From Oscheius onirici (Eukaryota; Nematoda; Chromadorea; Rhabditida; Rhabditidae): a DNA stretch of 64,000 nucleotides. Position 1 is the first letter of the stretch, and every line of letters begins with the position of its first letter. The notes under the pieces were generated by a model. It was not told the origin of the DNA and ran no database searches. It saw only the letters and a list, made by a program, of their open reading frames with translations. Shown here in pieces: positions 1-11,975 of the stretch. The translations under genes were made by a program, and so were the position numbers. The DNA lies in contig OW051473.1 in the NCBI GenBank assembly GCA_932521025.1, positions 5,208,001 through 5,272,000 on the forward strand, written 5' to 3'.

Positions 1-343
1 CGTCACCGACTAATTACACTAGAAAAGAAAAAGAAAACTGTTAATTGAATAGCGGAGAAGAATTTATAAACGGCTGTGAATGTCAGATGAAACCTTTGTT
101 TAGCTCGAAAGCGGACAGTGAAATTGATACCACTCTATATTGGACCAAAAGCAATCGACGGTATTATATGGCTCTACGGGAGCGAAGATAATGCGAGAGC
201 TCTTAGGAGAGCCGCAACAGTCGGTGAGCCTATAAGGTCTTTGTATTTGCCGCCAAAACAGATGCGTAAAAAGGTGCATTTTTCATCAGAGGCGTCCTTT
301 GCACCCTCCTCATCAGCTGACTCACTCTCAGCCTCCTGTTAGC
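1..343. other. non-coding flank upstream of lipase gene
   Basis: A 74-codon open frame (118-342) is present, but it shows no family motif and no splice partner, so I do not call it a gene. The stretch probably holds the promoter and 5' UTR of the lipase. Confidence 0.4.
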
Positions 344-2505
344 ATGCTGATACACTACCTATTACTTTTGATCCCAATCTATGGGAAAGGACTATCTTCT
401 CCCGATCCTGAGTGCTACATGACCCTTGTCAGATACAATCTTGATTCCTAAAGAAGAAACACGTTTTTAGCCAGAAATAGCCAGGTATTATGGTTACCCG
501 GCTGAGGTTCATTTGGTTCGCACCAAGGACGATTATATTCTCGAATTACACAGGATACCCCGCGGCAAACAGAGTAATCTCCATTTGCCATTTTTAGCGC
601 CTCAATTTAGATAATCCGGTGAATAATCGTAAGGCTGTCTTTATGCAACATGGCCTTCTTGCAGATGGCAATAATTTTCTGTCTAATCTGGCAAACGAGT
701 CAGCAGGTTCGTTTGATGGATATGCCATGATGTTTATGCGACAATAAAAGCTAATCCTCAACAGATTAGTCCTAGGGATAATTGTAAAAAGCGGGAGGCA
801 AGACGACGTAGTGAAAATAGGCTTCACCCTATTCCTAACATCACTTTCAGCCACTGTTTTTGCGGATGCAGGATTTGATGTCTGGATTGCAAACTCGCGA
901 GGTACTCCAGCATCCCAGAAACATGTAGGGTATGGGCCAGATGACGCACGTTTTTGGAATTTCACGTGAGTCTCACTACAGTAGTATTATCAACGTCTCC
1001 TCCGTCTGCCACTATTGAAAAACACTTCCTGGGTAGTTGTTTGCCACTTTCAGCCGCGTGAAATTCACAGCACATTTTGCGTTCCCCCGCAGTTCACGGC
1101 GGAAAAAAGTCAGTAAATTGAGAGCGAGCACAAATTGACTCCCTTAGATGAATTGCTAATTGAATCTATGAATACTTTTTGCTACAGATGGCAAGAGATG
1201 TCAATGTTCGATTTGACGGCTTCAGTGGACTATGTTCTGAATAAAACCGGCCAGGTAGTTTAAGGGTGAAACTGGGGTTTGCTTATGACACCTACCAACA
1301 GGATGCTCTCTACTACATCGGACATTCGCAAGGAACCGTCATTATGTTCGACAGGCTGTCCGAAGATCCTGATTTCGCCAAGAAGGTCACTGCAAATGAG
1401 ACCTTTTACGGCTGCTTCTTTTTTAGATCCGTCAATTTCATGCGCTAGCACCTGTGGCCACTGTTTCTCACATCGGGGGATTGTTCAGGATCTTTGGCAG
1501 CAAGTTCTATGAATATCTGCAGCTGTTGTTGAACCGCGTGCCCAACTACCCCCTCCACATCCCGAAGTTTCTCCAGAAAATAATCAGTCTGCTCTGCAGG
1601 TACCCGGAGGTGTAGAAATAGAAAAACAAGCCTTCAGCCTGCCCTATGCCCGAAACGTATGCACTCTTGACATTGGATTTATTGACGGAAGCGAGAAGTT
1701 ATTCAACATGGTGAGATCGCATTAAAAGATTGGGAGGCAAATCCTGATGGATTGAGAAAGATGAGCATGGGATTGCTCGATATTGCGCAAGCAGAGGCAT
1801 TGGGAAAATTATGAAAGGCGATTAGTGTGATAAGAAGCCTTAAATCTGTTGAAAACAGTTTATTTTGAGGTTCCTTGATACTTGCAAAAAGGGGAATATT
1901 TCAAACATCTTTTAGACGCGGATCGGTACTTACATGTGTCACATGCCCGCTGCTACATCTACTAAGGATTTGCTTCATTGGGTTCAAGTAATCCGTCTCT
2001 AATCATCTTTCCTCAAATTAGACTTGCAGCTCGTCAAGGCACATAAATTCCAGAAATATGACTATGGACCGGTTGGTAATCAAATCGCTTACGGTCAGGT
2101 GAGACTTTCAAACAACCCCCGCAACCATTTGCCTAAGCGTAGATCAATAGATGGTCGAAAAAGTAGGCTAATGCTGATTTTTAGCCAACACCACCAGGAT
2201 TCAATCTGACCGCCATCACAACACCGACCTTTCTTTATTGGAGTCAGGATGACATCTTGGCTGACACGGAGGATATTAGGTAGCCAGAATCGCGGCCTTG
2301 AACGAATGAGTTAAGGGAGACAATTTTGATAGCAATGAACGCCACGATCAAAAGAAGTACCGAACTGCCGCATTATACTCATCTGGACTTTGTGTACGGC
2401 CTCGATGCCGCCCGCGACGTTTATGAGCCCATCATCGCCGCCATCAGAGCTGATGGGGATCATCAGTCCCGTCAACAAATGCTCAAAGATAATCGTATTT
2501 ATTAG
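344..2505 (+). CDS. lysosomal acid lipase-like protein (AB-hydrolase, LIPL family)
   Basis: Predicted secreted or lysosomal lipase that hydrolyses acyl or cholesteryl esters. I reconstruct 12 exons: 344-427, 471-573, 611-706, 851-965, 1188-1254, 1302-1385, 1427-1599, 1638-1710, 1916-1987, 2030-2098, 2185-2279 and 2316-2505. All phases agree, giving about 406 residues, the normal family size. An N-terminal signal peptide (MLIHYLLLLIPIYG) leads into the DPE...YGYP entry of the family. Then come MQHGLLADG (oxyanion region), DAGFDVWIANSRG, the nucleophile elbow GHSQG, the acidic residue in WSQDD and the catalytic His in HLDFVYG. Many apparent frame breaks are resolved by small introns, so the gene looks intact. 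It converges on the prominin gene 89 bp away. The first intron has a weak donor (GTCAGA). Confidence 0.88.
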
Positions 2506-2594
2506 TGCATCAATGAAATGTTATTGTACCCGTCGAGAAGATTTTTTCGCTTCATAGCCTGTAATATAATTTGTGTTCCGATGGATGGATGAGC

Positions 2595-5500
2595 CTACCC
2601 TTCGATAATTACTAGGCTATCATCCGGTATAATCGGATACATTGCGGGGGTGGCCGCAGAGGCCGTCGGTGGGGATTCCACTACAGCCACTGGAGTGGCT
2701 AATGGGAAGTTGGTCGGCACTACCACAACTGGTGCTGGGGGACGAGCTGGAGCCATAATTGTTGTACTCATCACCACAGGCGTTTCTACAACTGGTTGTG
2801 GGCAAACTGGTTGTTCTGGGTAGACGTGATTCGGCTGTAAAAGCTTTCATGTCTGTTGTTTGATGCCTTTGCTACCTTTCTCTTATGCAGTCTGTACAGA
2901 AGATTAGACGTGAACCAGAGGCAAATTGAGGCAGGGATCCAGAACAAAGCAATCATTCCTAAAAAACACTTTTCCATAAAGTATCTTTGGCCAGTTTTTG
3001 CAATCTCGGTATGTGGGCCAGCTGCTACCTTCAATACTCAGGTCAGCAGTGGGACCACTTGGTTTTATGATGCAGCTGTAACGCACCTGCCGAAGCCCAG
3101 GTCCCATTCAACGGGCTACGAATTGCACTACACAACAAATATCCGCTATTAGCGTAATCGTAGTAGACCGGAGAGGACATGTAGACAGAATAATCGACAA
3201 GGTTCTGAAAAATGTCATCGGGTTCTACAGTAATGAAACAAACCAAGAAATTTGAAACGGCGCCCAAAATGACGGGTTGAATTTGTCCCATGTAGGTATT
3301 TGTTGCGTCCGTGTTGAGTTGAATTAGAGTTGAACTCTGAGTGTAAGAAGAAGCAAGCTGGAACGACGCATCCAAATCGTTAACATTTTTGGAAACAAAG
3401 TCCAGATTCCTAAAACTCACGTTATTTCTTTGTAAATTTATTGCTTACATGGAGTAGCTGATTAGATCTTGCTGGACGCCAAATGTTGGACCAGGAGCAA
3501 TTGACGAGCAGATTGGGAGGAACAGGTTGTTGTCTCGAAGATAATCAAAAGTAGCGGTAGTCTGATTAAGTTGTGGAGCGTAAATGTGGAATTGTTTGGC
3601 GATGATTGTAGAGAAGCCAGCGTTTAGGTTGGCGTTCCACAAGTAAGACAGCACATGGGAGTAGGTTCCATTCACATTAACATAGTTTGTGAATTGATAA
3701 GTAGTAAGAAGGGGAGATGTTTGCGCACCGCTCAAAGCACTCCATACGGTCGGTCTGGTTTCTAGAGAATCTAGAAAAATGCCGTAGCTGATAGCTCTTC
3801 GCGAGTTTGTAAAGTCGGTAGTAGTGAGATACTCGTCGTGGATGGCATTATAGAACTGCTGTCTATTGTTCGTATTGTACATGTTGTAGCAGGTCCCGGC
3901 ATAAAGTTGGCTGTACCAAAGTAGAGACCCGGAGACAATAATAGAAGCAAAAGACAGCCACATCATAGCATAAGAGCCTCCTCGAAGAACGTGGGCTCCG
4001 ACTCTTCCATGCTCTCCACCTTAAAGTTGATTTTTGCTTTAAAAATAGAAGCCTTACATTTTGTAATTGGAATGAAAATTTCTATGAAGTAGTAAAGACA
4101 GATGAGCATTCCGAGAAGAATGAAAATCAGGGCGAAGACACCAGTACCAGTGATGAGGCCAACTGCGGTACCTTTGATCGGACCGTATCCACCCCACTAA
4201 AAGATATTTTGAACCATATTCAAATGTCCTTACCCAAAAAGCATTGCTCATTTTTGAATACATAGTAACCCAGAGAGCTTGAGACACTCGCGACGATTCT
4301 GCACCGGCATCTGCTACAGATTGGGTCGTAGTTCCAACATAGTTTTGGGCAGCTGACAACCGAGCTAGCATAGGAACGTTGATGTAGTTAATCTGAAGTT
4401 ATTGTTACTCATTACAACTTTTTTACTTACATCGTAGTTCATACTGTTTGCAGTTTGATTTCCAGCTGTAAGGACTCTCAACGTTTCAGTTTCGGTTGTT
4501 GGAATGTACTGAAGCACTTGGGTAAATTGTTAATTGCAACAGCTTACGTCTCTTATCTGTTGCATAAGTGAGTTGGATGCCGTTATTTGAGCAATCATGT
4601 CGGTAATCTCCTTCTGTGCATCAGCACCTTGCAACTTTGGATTCTTGGACAGAGTTTGCAAAGCTGCTATAGCTGTTTTTCCAAACTCCTGGGTATCGCT
4701 AAGAACAGAATCAGTGATGTTTTGGTAGTCCTATAAGTTCAAATTTTCGTTTTTTTTATATGAAAAGTATTACCCAGTTCAAACCACGCAGTCCGGATAA
4801 TGTCCACCAGTCATCCAAGATTTTTTGAGTTCCAAGAGTTGTTTCGTTTGGAATTCCAGCAAGTCCATCAATGATTGTGTTATTGTAACTGCACCATAGA
4901 AGGTTTCTTCCGTTTTCAGCCAGCACACCAGATTCTGAACAAACTTGTTATTAAAATTTGACCAACTTACGGGACTGCTTTTCACGGGTCATTTGTTGAT
5001 TGCCTCCGTCAATGGAACTGTTAAAGTTATTTACACTTTCTCCGAAAATGATGATTCCCGTAAGAATGAAAGCAAAGCTGGTCAAGTAAACAAGGAACTG
5101 AAAGCCAAAGCTGATCAGTTGTCCTAATTTCTATAAAATTTCATGCTTCGAGCAAAAGACTCAATTTACAGATGGCTTGCTCTGGTAGGACTTGCGCCCA
5201 CATTTTCTACAGCAGCGAATGCATCCTGTGAAGAAAATGGCAACAAGGAGCATAACAAAGAAAATGACAAATCCGATTCCTTGCAGCACGTAAAGTCCAG
5301 CCTAAAATGTTTTTTTTATTCAGACAAATTTCCGCAATACCTGATTTGTGGTTGCATCAATAATGTTAGAATTGGAATCACCTGAAGGTAGAGGTAAATA
5401 TCCCATTCCCATTCCCATATATAAAGACTAAACTCATTTTATATTATATACATATAATCTCACTCTTTTCTTCTGGTCACTGATAACTGACTGAACATTG

Positions 5501-5940
5501 TCGATAGCTCCACTGGCAATGGAATAGAAAGCATCAAGAGCACCATAGCCATTCAGAAAATAAGGACCACTGTTCGGAAAAGCCGAACTTTGACACTGGT
5601 TCATGACGGAAGCTCGTCCACGATTTTTTTGAAAAACGGACAAACGGTCGAATCGGTGCGTAAAGCACCCATGACCGTTTTAAGAGTCTGCTCCACGTCA
5701 TACGAGATGATAAGAGATGCGATTCATTTATCGCTCGCTGAATCAGCTTTATCTTCGAAAAACGTTAAGTTCCGCGGTGATTCCACGAAAATAAACGCAT
5801 GCCTTCCAAGATTACTTTAGTTTGTGCAGATAGCAGGGACAGGTCATCAGGGAGCACAAACTTTTGAAAAGTTCGTACCGTTCTGAATCGAAGTGCCGTT
5901 GTGAATCTTTTTTAATAAACCTTTACAAAATGCTGGACAT
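2595..5940 (-). CDS. prom-1: prominin-like pentaspan membrane protein
   Basis: Membrane glycoprotein of plasma-membrane protrusions (CD133 family). Read on the minus strand, TM segment AGLYVLQGIGFVIFF is followed by a Cys-rich cytosolic stretch (CIRCCRKCGRK). Next come TM2, a long coiled extracellular loop (about 4980-4200), TM3 (ALIFILLGMLICLYYF), the CG...GG motif that precedes TM4 (MMWLSFASIIVSGSLLW), a second large loop with CYNMY, and TM5 (GMIALFWIPASICLWF). The 3' end splices at 2878/2832 into a Pro/Val-rich cytosolic tail that ends at 2595. Central and 3' exons are consistent in phase. The 5' exons are uncertain: a GT-AG, phase-consistent chain can be built back to an ATG at 5940 (through LPDDLSLLSAQTK and TLKTVMGALRTDST), but competing frames are open and no signal peptide is visible, so the true start may lie further upstream. 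Confidence 0.8.
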
Positions 5941-6728
5941 TTGTATACAGCTGCTCTAACATGACATTGAAAAGTGGTTTATCATTTCTTCCAAAGTGCT
6001 TGCTTTATCATCTGAAACTTTTTATGAACAATAAACGTACGTTTTGAAACCAAGTTTGGGGAAATTGTTTTTCAGGATTGAGCAAAATAGAACTGAAGAA
6101 TGCATATTTTTCATATTTTTACAAGATCGAAAGTCAGGTAGTACTTCTACTTTTTCTTGCTTCCCACAAATTTCTATTGTCACTTGTTGAGTGGGGGCCA
6201 TTTTCGCAAAGATACAATCGTTTCTCAAGTCATTCGGCAGCTTTTACGTCAAGTCATTGTCAAATTAACAAAGTCCTTACAACACGTGCCTCTAGTTTCG
6301 CGCATCTTATGAGTCAGAAACGAGTTATTCTACTGTAACACACGGCAGCCGTGGTCGAGATCGATGCTGACGCTTTTCTTCCTTTTGTGACCAGCTTATG
6401 TCTCCGAGACCTGATGTCATCAATCTCGCGTTCAATTGATACTCCTGCAATCAGCGATGATGATAGTGCAAGATTTGAATTTAAATATTTTCTCTCAGAA
6501 TATGAAAATGAACAGGTTTGGTAAACCTTCAATTCTGTACCCTTAACAGCGAAAGAGAATTAGAGACCATGTTAAAAACTTGACCTTTTGCACCTTCGCG
6601 GTTAGGTTCTATCCAAAATTCTCTTATTGTGCTCCCTGGTTGTCCTTGACAAGACACGGCTATTTCTTTCCACCTACATGTTTTCCTGCCAATTTTTTTT
6701 TCCTGTTTTTTTCATGTTTTCATTTTTG
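5941..6728. other. intergenic region between divergent prominin and STAT genes
   Basis: AT-rich and probably a shared upstream region. A 68-codon minus-strand frame (6022-6228) could be an extra 5' prominin exon, but I could not join it in phase. No other structure seen. Confidence 0.35.
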
Positions 6729-9017
6729 ATGTCGTCGGTTGCCGGCATCTCCGACGTGGACATGGACTCTTCCTCAGCGTTCTCCCCATCAGAGCCCGCC
6801 GTCGATACTTCTTTTGTGACCAAGCATAATCTGAGTGCCGAGGCTTACCAGGTAGGTAGTGAAACAATCTCAAACACAAGTTCAGGTTTTCAAAGAAGAT
6901 GTTGACATCTTGCTTTCGGGAAAGGTGCCGCCAACCGAACAAGTTGTATTCATCCAGGTTAGTTTCTATGCGATTACACAGACTCAACCATTTTTGCAGA
7001 AGATTTTGGCCACAGCAGAAGCTATGTATGCAGTTTTCGAAGAAGAGAAACAACATCTAATGGGTGACGTTCTGTTAACATGGGCAATGAAACAACAAAG
7101 AGTAATGATTTGGCAGTAAGACCACAATTAGGGGTTTAGGTGAGCATTGGAACACTTTGGACCCAACAGTTGCACTATAAACAACTGGAAGTCATCCACT
7201 TACAGTAAGCTGACATCAAAAAACAACAATCAATTCTTTTTCAGATTTGAATATTTTGGTGAGCTCTTGCAGCAAACTCTGTCTGGTTTGAACTATTTGA
7301 AGCAATACTTTCCTTCTTCCGAATTCGACGAAGTAGGTGTTATTTCTTCCCATACCAACATTTTTAGGCCTATAACAAATTCCGCAACATGGCTCATTAC
7401 TTTCTTTACTATTCAATTATTGTCAGTCGGCAGCCCCCAGCCGTTGTTGTCAAATGTGGAGATGCGGAAAACCACCGAAGGTCAAGGTTTTGGTTCAACA
7501 CGGAAATCAGGTAAAGTATGTGGGTGCTGGTATAATTTTCATGGTTAAGGGTTCTTGGAGGTCGAGCATTCGGAGTAGAAACAACTGGGGAAGGATGTGA
7601 AGTAAACTGCTACTTGATAACAGATGACACTGCCAAAACACTACTGAGCAATGCATACCATGATGTGTAAGCTCTTTATACTAGCAATTTTTTTTTAGTT
7701 TTGAGAATGAGGAGTTTTGCATTGAGCCTCCAAAAGCAGTGTTCCAGAAAAAGGACAATCGAGGGCTTCGAGCCAAATTTGACGATATGGTAATGAATAA
7801 CTGGTTGTCTTTTCAACACAAATTTCAGAGAGTAGCCAAGAAGGTTCAGCTGAGAAGAGACTCTGTTGCAACAAAGCGATATTGTCTCTGCTACAGTATT
7901 CGGCTGAGAACAAACTGTGGACTTGAGCTCGTTGGCAAGAAAGTACTTTCTCAGTTTTCTGTTCTAATTTAAAATTATTAGGTATCGCTCCCTTTTGCGG
8001 TTCTAGTGGGTCCTAAGTCTGATGTTGAAGCCAAACTCTTCCTGGAAAGATCGTTTGCCGATTTGGTCAGTAATTAAATAACATGTTTACGTGCTCTAGG
8101 TTCGCCATCCCCTCTCAGATATCCCGCAAATGGTCTCGTGTGCCGAAATGGCCGACGCATTGGAAATGAAATTCCAGGTGATTTATAGACAACATTTCCG
8201 AACAAATGATGTTTTGAGGCCATTGTTGAAACACCTCAAAAGAACACAGATGGACCTTCTGTTGTACAGCCAAGAATGTTTTCCATGCCGACAAAGCAAC
8301 ACCTTATTTCAAGGATAAAACCGACTCAGCAGGGATACATTTCTCTAGACAATTTCATGAAGGTGAACAACATTTTGGATAAAGCTAAAATATTATTTCA
8401 GTTGCCTGCAGCTGAAGATTTTCAACTAAAGAAAACATCAACGACAGAAGGAGAATGGAAGTTAGTGCCATTCTTCGACTGGTTTTTCAAATTGGCCGAA
8501 ATCGTGAATAAATCGCTCTACAGTATGTGGTACGATGGGTAAACTACACATATTTTGGAGGAACAACGTGTTTGTTACAGACTGATCTTTGGCTTCTGTA
8601 GCAAAGAAGATGCCGAAAACTTATTGCGTTGTGTTCCGAGGAGTGTCCTGCTGGTCAGATTTTCAGACATTGAGTATGCCAAGGTTAAAATTTCCGTGAA
8701 GGACAGAAATGGAGGTATTTTGAGTTTGAAATATGTAAACCAAGTTAACTTTAGACATTCGACACCACTGGTACGAACACTCGGATCTAAATGCCCGTTC
8801 ACTACAAAAAGAGCTCCTGGAAAACCAAAAATTTGCTCAAGTTGAGCTTATTTATCCCGATATTGATCTGGAGGTTTTTCTAACCCGTTCGGGATATATA
8901 ATGCCCATTCAGGTTGCACTTGGGGGCCGTGAGAAGCCTCGTGTCCGTGTGCCGCGGAACCTTCAGCCTGATGAAATCTACTTTGACAACCAAGGTGCTG
9001 CCACCTCTGCTTTTTGA
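6729..9017 (+). CDS. STAT family transcription factor (short form)
   Basis: Latent cytoplasmic transcription factor with an SH2 domain. Sixteen exons (first 6729-6851, last 8913-9017) join in phase to about 566 residues. The order is a short acidic, Ser-rich N-terminus, a helical coiled-coil region, the DNA-binding domain (VVVKCGD ... RFWFNTEIR ... SLPFAVLVGP), the linker (ALEMKF ... FFDWFFKL) and SH2. SH2 has GFCSKEDAENLL, the phosphotyrosine-binding Arg in LLVRFSD, and HHWYEHSDLN. A tyrosine in DEIYFDNQG near the end is a candidate phosphorylation site. Compared with vertebrate STATs (750-850 residues) it lacks the N-terminal oligomerisation domain and any real transactivation tail, as nematode STATs often do. 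It is either sta-1- or sta-2-like. The start could also be 17 bases upstream, at the ATG at 6712, but that frame differs. Confidence 0.85.
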
Positions 9018-9039
9018 TTGTACAACTATTCGACACCAT

Positions 9040-9045
9040 AATAAA
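9040..9045 (+). terminator. polyadenylation signal of STAT gene
   Basis: AATAAA beginning 23 bases after the STAT stop codon and followed by an A run. Confidence 0.6.
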
Positions 9046-10871
9046 AAAAATCTAATTTTTTTGGAAATCAGCCCGCTTGTGAACAGAGTTATTCTGAGGC
9101 AGTCTCCCCCGGGGACCTCTCCGTTTAAGACCGGACAGCCGGACGCAAAGGTCAGCTGTGTAAAGTCGGCGACACCGCTTTGGTTTTTTCGGCTTCAGGT
9201 TGCAGATAATCTTTTGCACCTTTTTTCTAGATCGTTAAGTGCGGGTGTTCCGCTGAAACTAGACATTGTTTCATACACGTGTAATACTGTACCTAATTGT
9301 AGTATTATCAGGAATTTATGTGTTCCCGGACAATTTTCCAGATGCCATCGAAGGGTAGAATTTTCGTGTCACTAGGCGAATAGGTCTATCCGAACCATGT
9401 GATACTGCCCTTTTCGCGAGAGAATCACTCCTGCTGTTTGTCTGATATAAGGGCCTCTTCACTGCCGTTGAAAGACTCTTTAGTTTTTGGTTGCTAGTCA
9501 TCTTTGGGGCGCTTGATCGACAACTACCAACTGTTCACGCCCTCATCCAGAGATTTTTGATCGGGTTCATTTGCTTGAGCTCCACCACCAAGCTTTTTGA
9601 CTTTCTGCTTTTTGGAGGTAAAGTACAAAAGCTAGCCTTGTGTTTGCGTAGGTATAGTGATGAAGCCATGCGGCTGTTCCTTCTTTCTGAGTAATCATCT
9701 GTTTTTCACCACTCCATTTGACGCTCTGGATTTTATGCGCAGGAGGAAGCATTGCTAATTGGAATCAATAGACTTCTCTTATTCTCCTTTCCAGTCTCTT
9801 TTTCTACCTTCGTAAGGAGGTCTCTACTTCATTCCGATGTCCAATTCGTGCCAGTAATTGCTTTTTTAAACCCCAACCGGACCATTGGTTTCCGATTGAA
9901 ACTCTCAATCAACCGATTCACTTTCTGTCTTAACATTCATTGGAAATGAGACCCGGACTATACGCATTTTCACATCAGAAGTGCTGTCATCAACCGCATC
10001 TGTCGTAGGTTGTAAATCCGTATGTCGGCCACCATAAAGATGGCAGATGGGTTGGTCAGCACTTCCGCACACTGAGAAGTTTCAAAAGAATGGTCTCAAA
10101 GCGGAAATTGTGGATTGATCGTGCACCAATTGTAAAGACTAGATCTTTTGGTAACGATTGCTTCGGGGCAGCTTATCGTGAGTAGAATCCTCCGAGAGAC
10201 CCTCCAAATCCGGTAATTGTTCGTTGACTTTTTCTCTACGTTTCTTTTCATTTGACCAAAAGATTTTTCCTGGCTTTCTTTAATAGCTTTCGTCCGTATC
10301 ATCAAAAGTCTCGATGAATGTGGTCTTTTCATAAGCAGAAACTCGACAAATGCAGCGCAAAAAGCGCTGCTTTTACTGCCACAAATCGTTCATTCATGGG
10401 GCTCTCAAGGGATTCAGACAGCGCAAAATAAGCGACAGCTTTTTGTTCGCCGTTTTCCTTCAACCAAATTGCTCATAAAATATTGATTCTAATCGTCGTT
10501 GCGGAGAGATATAGCCACTATCTAACAATGGGCCGTTTGTCTGCGGCTTCATTTTCTGTTCAAAGCGAGCCGGCAGATCATCAATTAGGCCCTTCCTCGT
10601 AAATGTCGTTCGGATGCTACCACTATTCCACATTTGGCGCCAGTGTATCAACAGACTATAATGAATGGCTTCAACTTAATTGTTAGCCGTGAGATCCTTG
10701 GCGCAACATCGCTTTCGTTTAATGGTCGTCCAAATGGGGTCACAACCGCCTGTCACGCCCAATGGAGGTTCCGCCCTTTTCGAGCCTACGGCTCTTGTCT
10801 TCGTCTTCCGTCTTATTGAAATCTCTTTCACGTTCTTTTTTGCAGTCTGATACGAACCTTCGTTTTCAGGT
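9046..10871. other. non-coding stretch, no gene recognised
   Basis: About 1.8 kb with many short frames on both strands, none with a family motif, splice chain or signal peptide. It probably contains regulatory DNA for the secreted Lys-rich gene that follows. I see no tRNA or clear repeat. Confidence 0.4.
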
Positions 10872-11862
10872 ATGAACCGTCTATTACTAGTTGCGGCTCT
10901 TGCCGCTTTGGCCTTTGCCGACAATGCCACCGTTACCCCTGTAAGTTCCATTTAAGCTATCGTGGTACGTTCTGTGAAAACATCGAAGAAAAATATGTGA
11001 ATTGAAAAAGTTCGTTTCAGGAAGAAATCTGTAATGAATATGCCGAATGCATGGAAAAGGCTCAGGCCAAGTCAAGCGAATGCACCGCCAGCGAAACTGT
11101 TGTTGAGGTAAACCATCTGCTTCAGTTCATTTATCCGCTTCAGATTCACGGAAAGAAGGCAAACTGTGAAGATGCCAAGAAAACTCACAACGAGCTGCAG
11201 AAGATGTACGACGAGAGAAACACCAAGATGGTGACCTGTGTTAGAGAAAAGGCTACTGTTGCTGAAGCTTTCACTGGCAAGAAAGTTGAGAAATGTACTG
11301 CTGCCTTGAAAAAGGTTACTAATCTTTCGTCTTTTATTAATTCCCTCTAGTTCTCAAAGCGGACTTCTCTCGAGCCTGCCAAGCGTGAGAAGAGAAAGGA
11401 TAAACGCGACAAGAAGGCTGGAAGGGCTTGCGCCAAAGAAGCCAGAAAGCTGAGATCTCATTGTTCCAAGGTCGCTAAGTGCTGTTCCGTGGCTAAAGAG
11501 TAAGTGACACATTTCATAATTGCATAAACTATTGGTAGATGCAACGCCCAGGCCAATTCCGAAGAGATCAACTCTAAAAAGAAGACACTCAGGGATGTTG
11601 TGAAGCAGTGCCGTGAGAAGGACAATAAGAAGGGTGGAAAGAAACATCATAAGAAAGATAAGAAGACTGAGGAGGAAGCCCCAGAACCAAAGAAAATCAA
11701 GACTGAGGACAAGAAGGAGAAGACAAAGGAAAAGTCTAAGGAGAACAAGTCCAAGGAAAACAAATCTAAGGAGAACAAGTCAAAGGAGGTGTGTTTTCTC
11801 TGTCAAACAATTGTAATCAGTCATTTTAGGCAAAGACCACCGACGACGTGAAGAAGCAGTAA
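10872..11862 (+). CDS. secreted cysteine- and lysine-rich protein with KENKS repeats
   Basis: I do not recognise the family. Exon 1 (10872-10940) encodes a clear signal peptide (MNRLLLVAALAALAFA). It lies two bases behind a TTTTCAG acceptor, which suggests a trans-spliced mRNA. Later exons give a mature domain with spaced cysteines (EEICNEYAEC, SSEC, KKANCEDAKK, MVTC, VEKC, GRAC, SHCSKVAKCC, CNAQ, VVKQC) and strongly helical, charged composition. A highly basic/acidic tail (GGKKHHKKDKKTEEE ... KEKSKENKSKENKS) carries a 15-bp tandem repeat, and the last small exon encodes AKTTDDVKKQ. The domain could be a disulfide-linked helical bundle. The tail could bind polyanions, or could simply be disordered. 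The well-kept reading phase over six exons argues that it is real. Confidence 0.8.
11735..11788 (+). repeat. 15-bp tandem coding repeat (S-K-E-N-K)
   Basis: Three 15-bp units (11735-11749, 11750-11764, 11765-11779) plus a partial fourth. They encode SKENK with synonymous differences (TCT/TCC, GAG/GAA), so the repeat is kept at the protein level. Confidence 0.85.
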
Positions 11863-11969
11863 GCGGGGCAGTGCCAAGTCACTTTTCATTTGATCTTCAC
11901 ATCTATTGCCGTTTCGCTTAAACCACTACGTGCTTATGTACCTGTAAATATCCCAATAGTTGCAATTCT

Positions 11970-11975
11970 AATAAA
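11970..11975 (+). terminator. polyadenylation signal of the Lys-rich secreted protein gene
   Basis: AATAAA 108 bases after the stop codon, followed by a T-rich stretch. Confidence 0.6.

Noticed and set aside
118..342. 74-codon frame upstream of the lipase, possible first exon
   Set aside because: It cannot be spliced in phase to the lipase, and a better start with signal peptide exists at 344.
344..2505. Lipase region looked like a pseudogene because family motifs jump between frames and stops occur
   Set aside because: Every jump is explained by a GT-AG intron with matching phase, giving a full 406-residue protein with an intact catalytic triad.
8130..8318. Open frame continuing straight through the STAT linker
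   Set aside because: The in-frame continuation lacks STAT similarity and stops; an intron ending in CTCAAAAG restores the linker and SH2 in phase.
9046..10871. Looked for tRNA or small RNA genes in the larger gaps
   Set aside because: No paired A-box/B-box sequence or cloverleaf could be found by eye here or in the other gaps.
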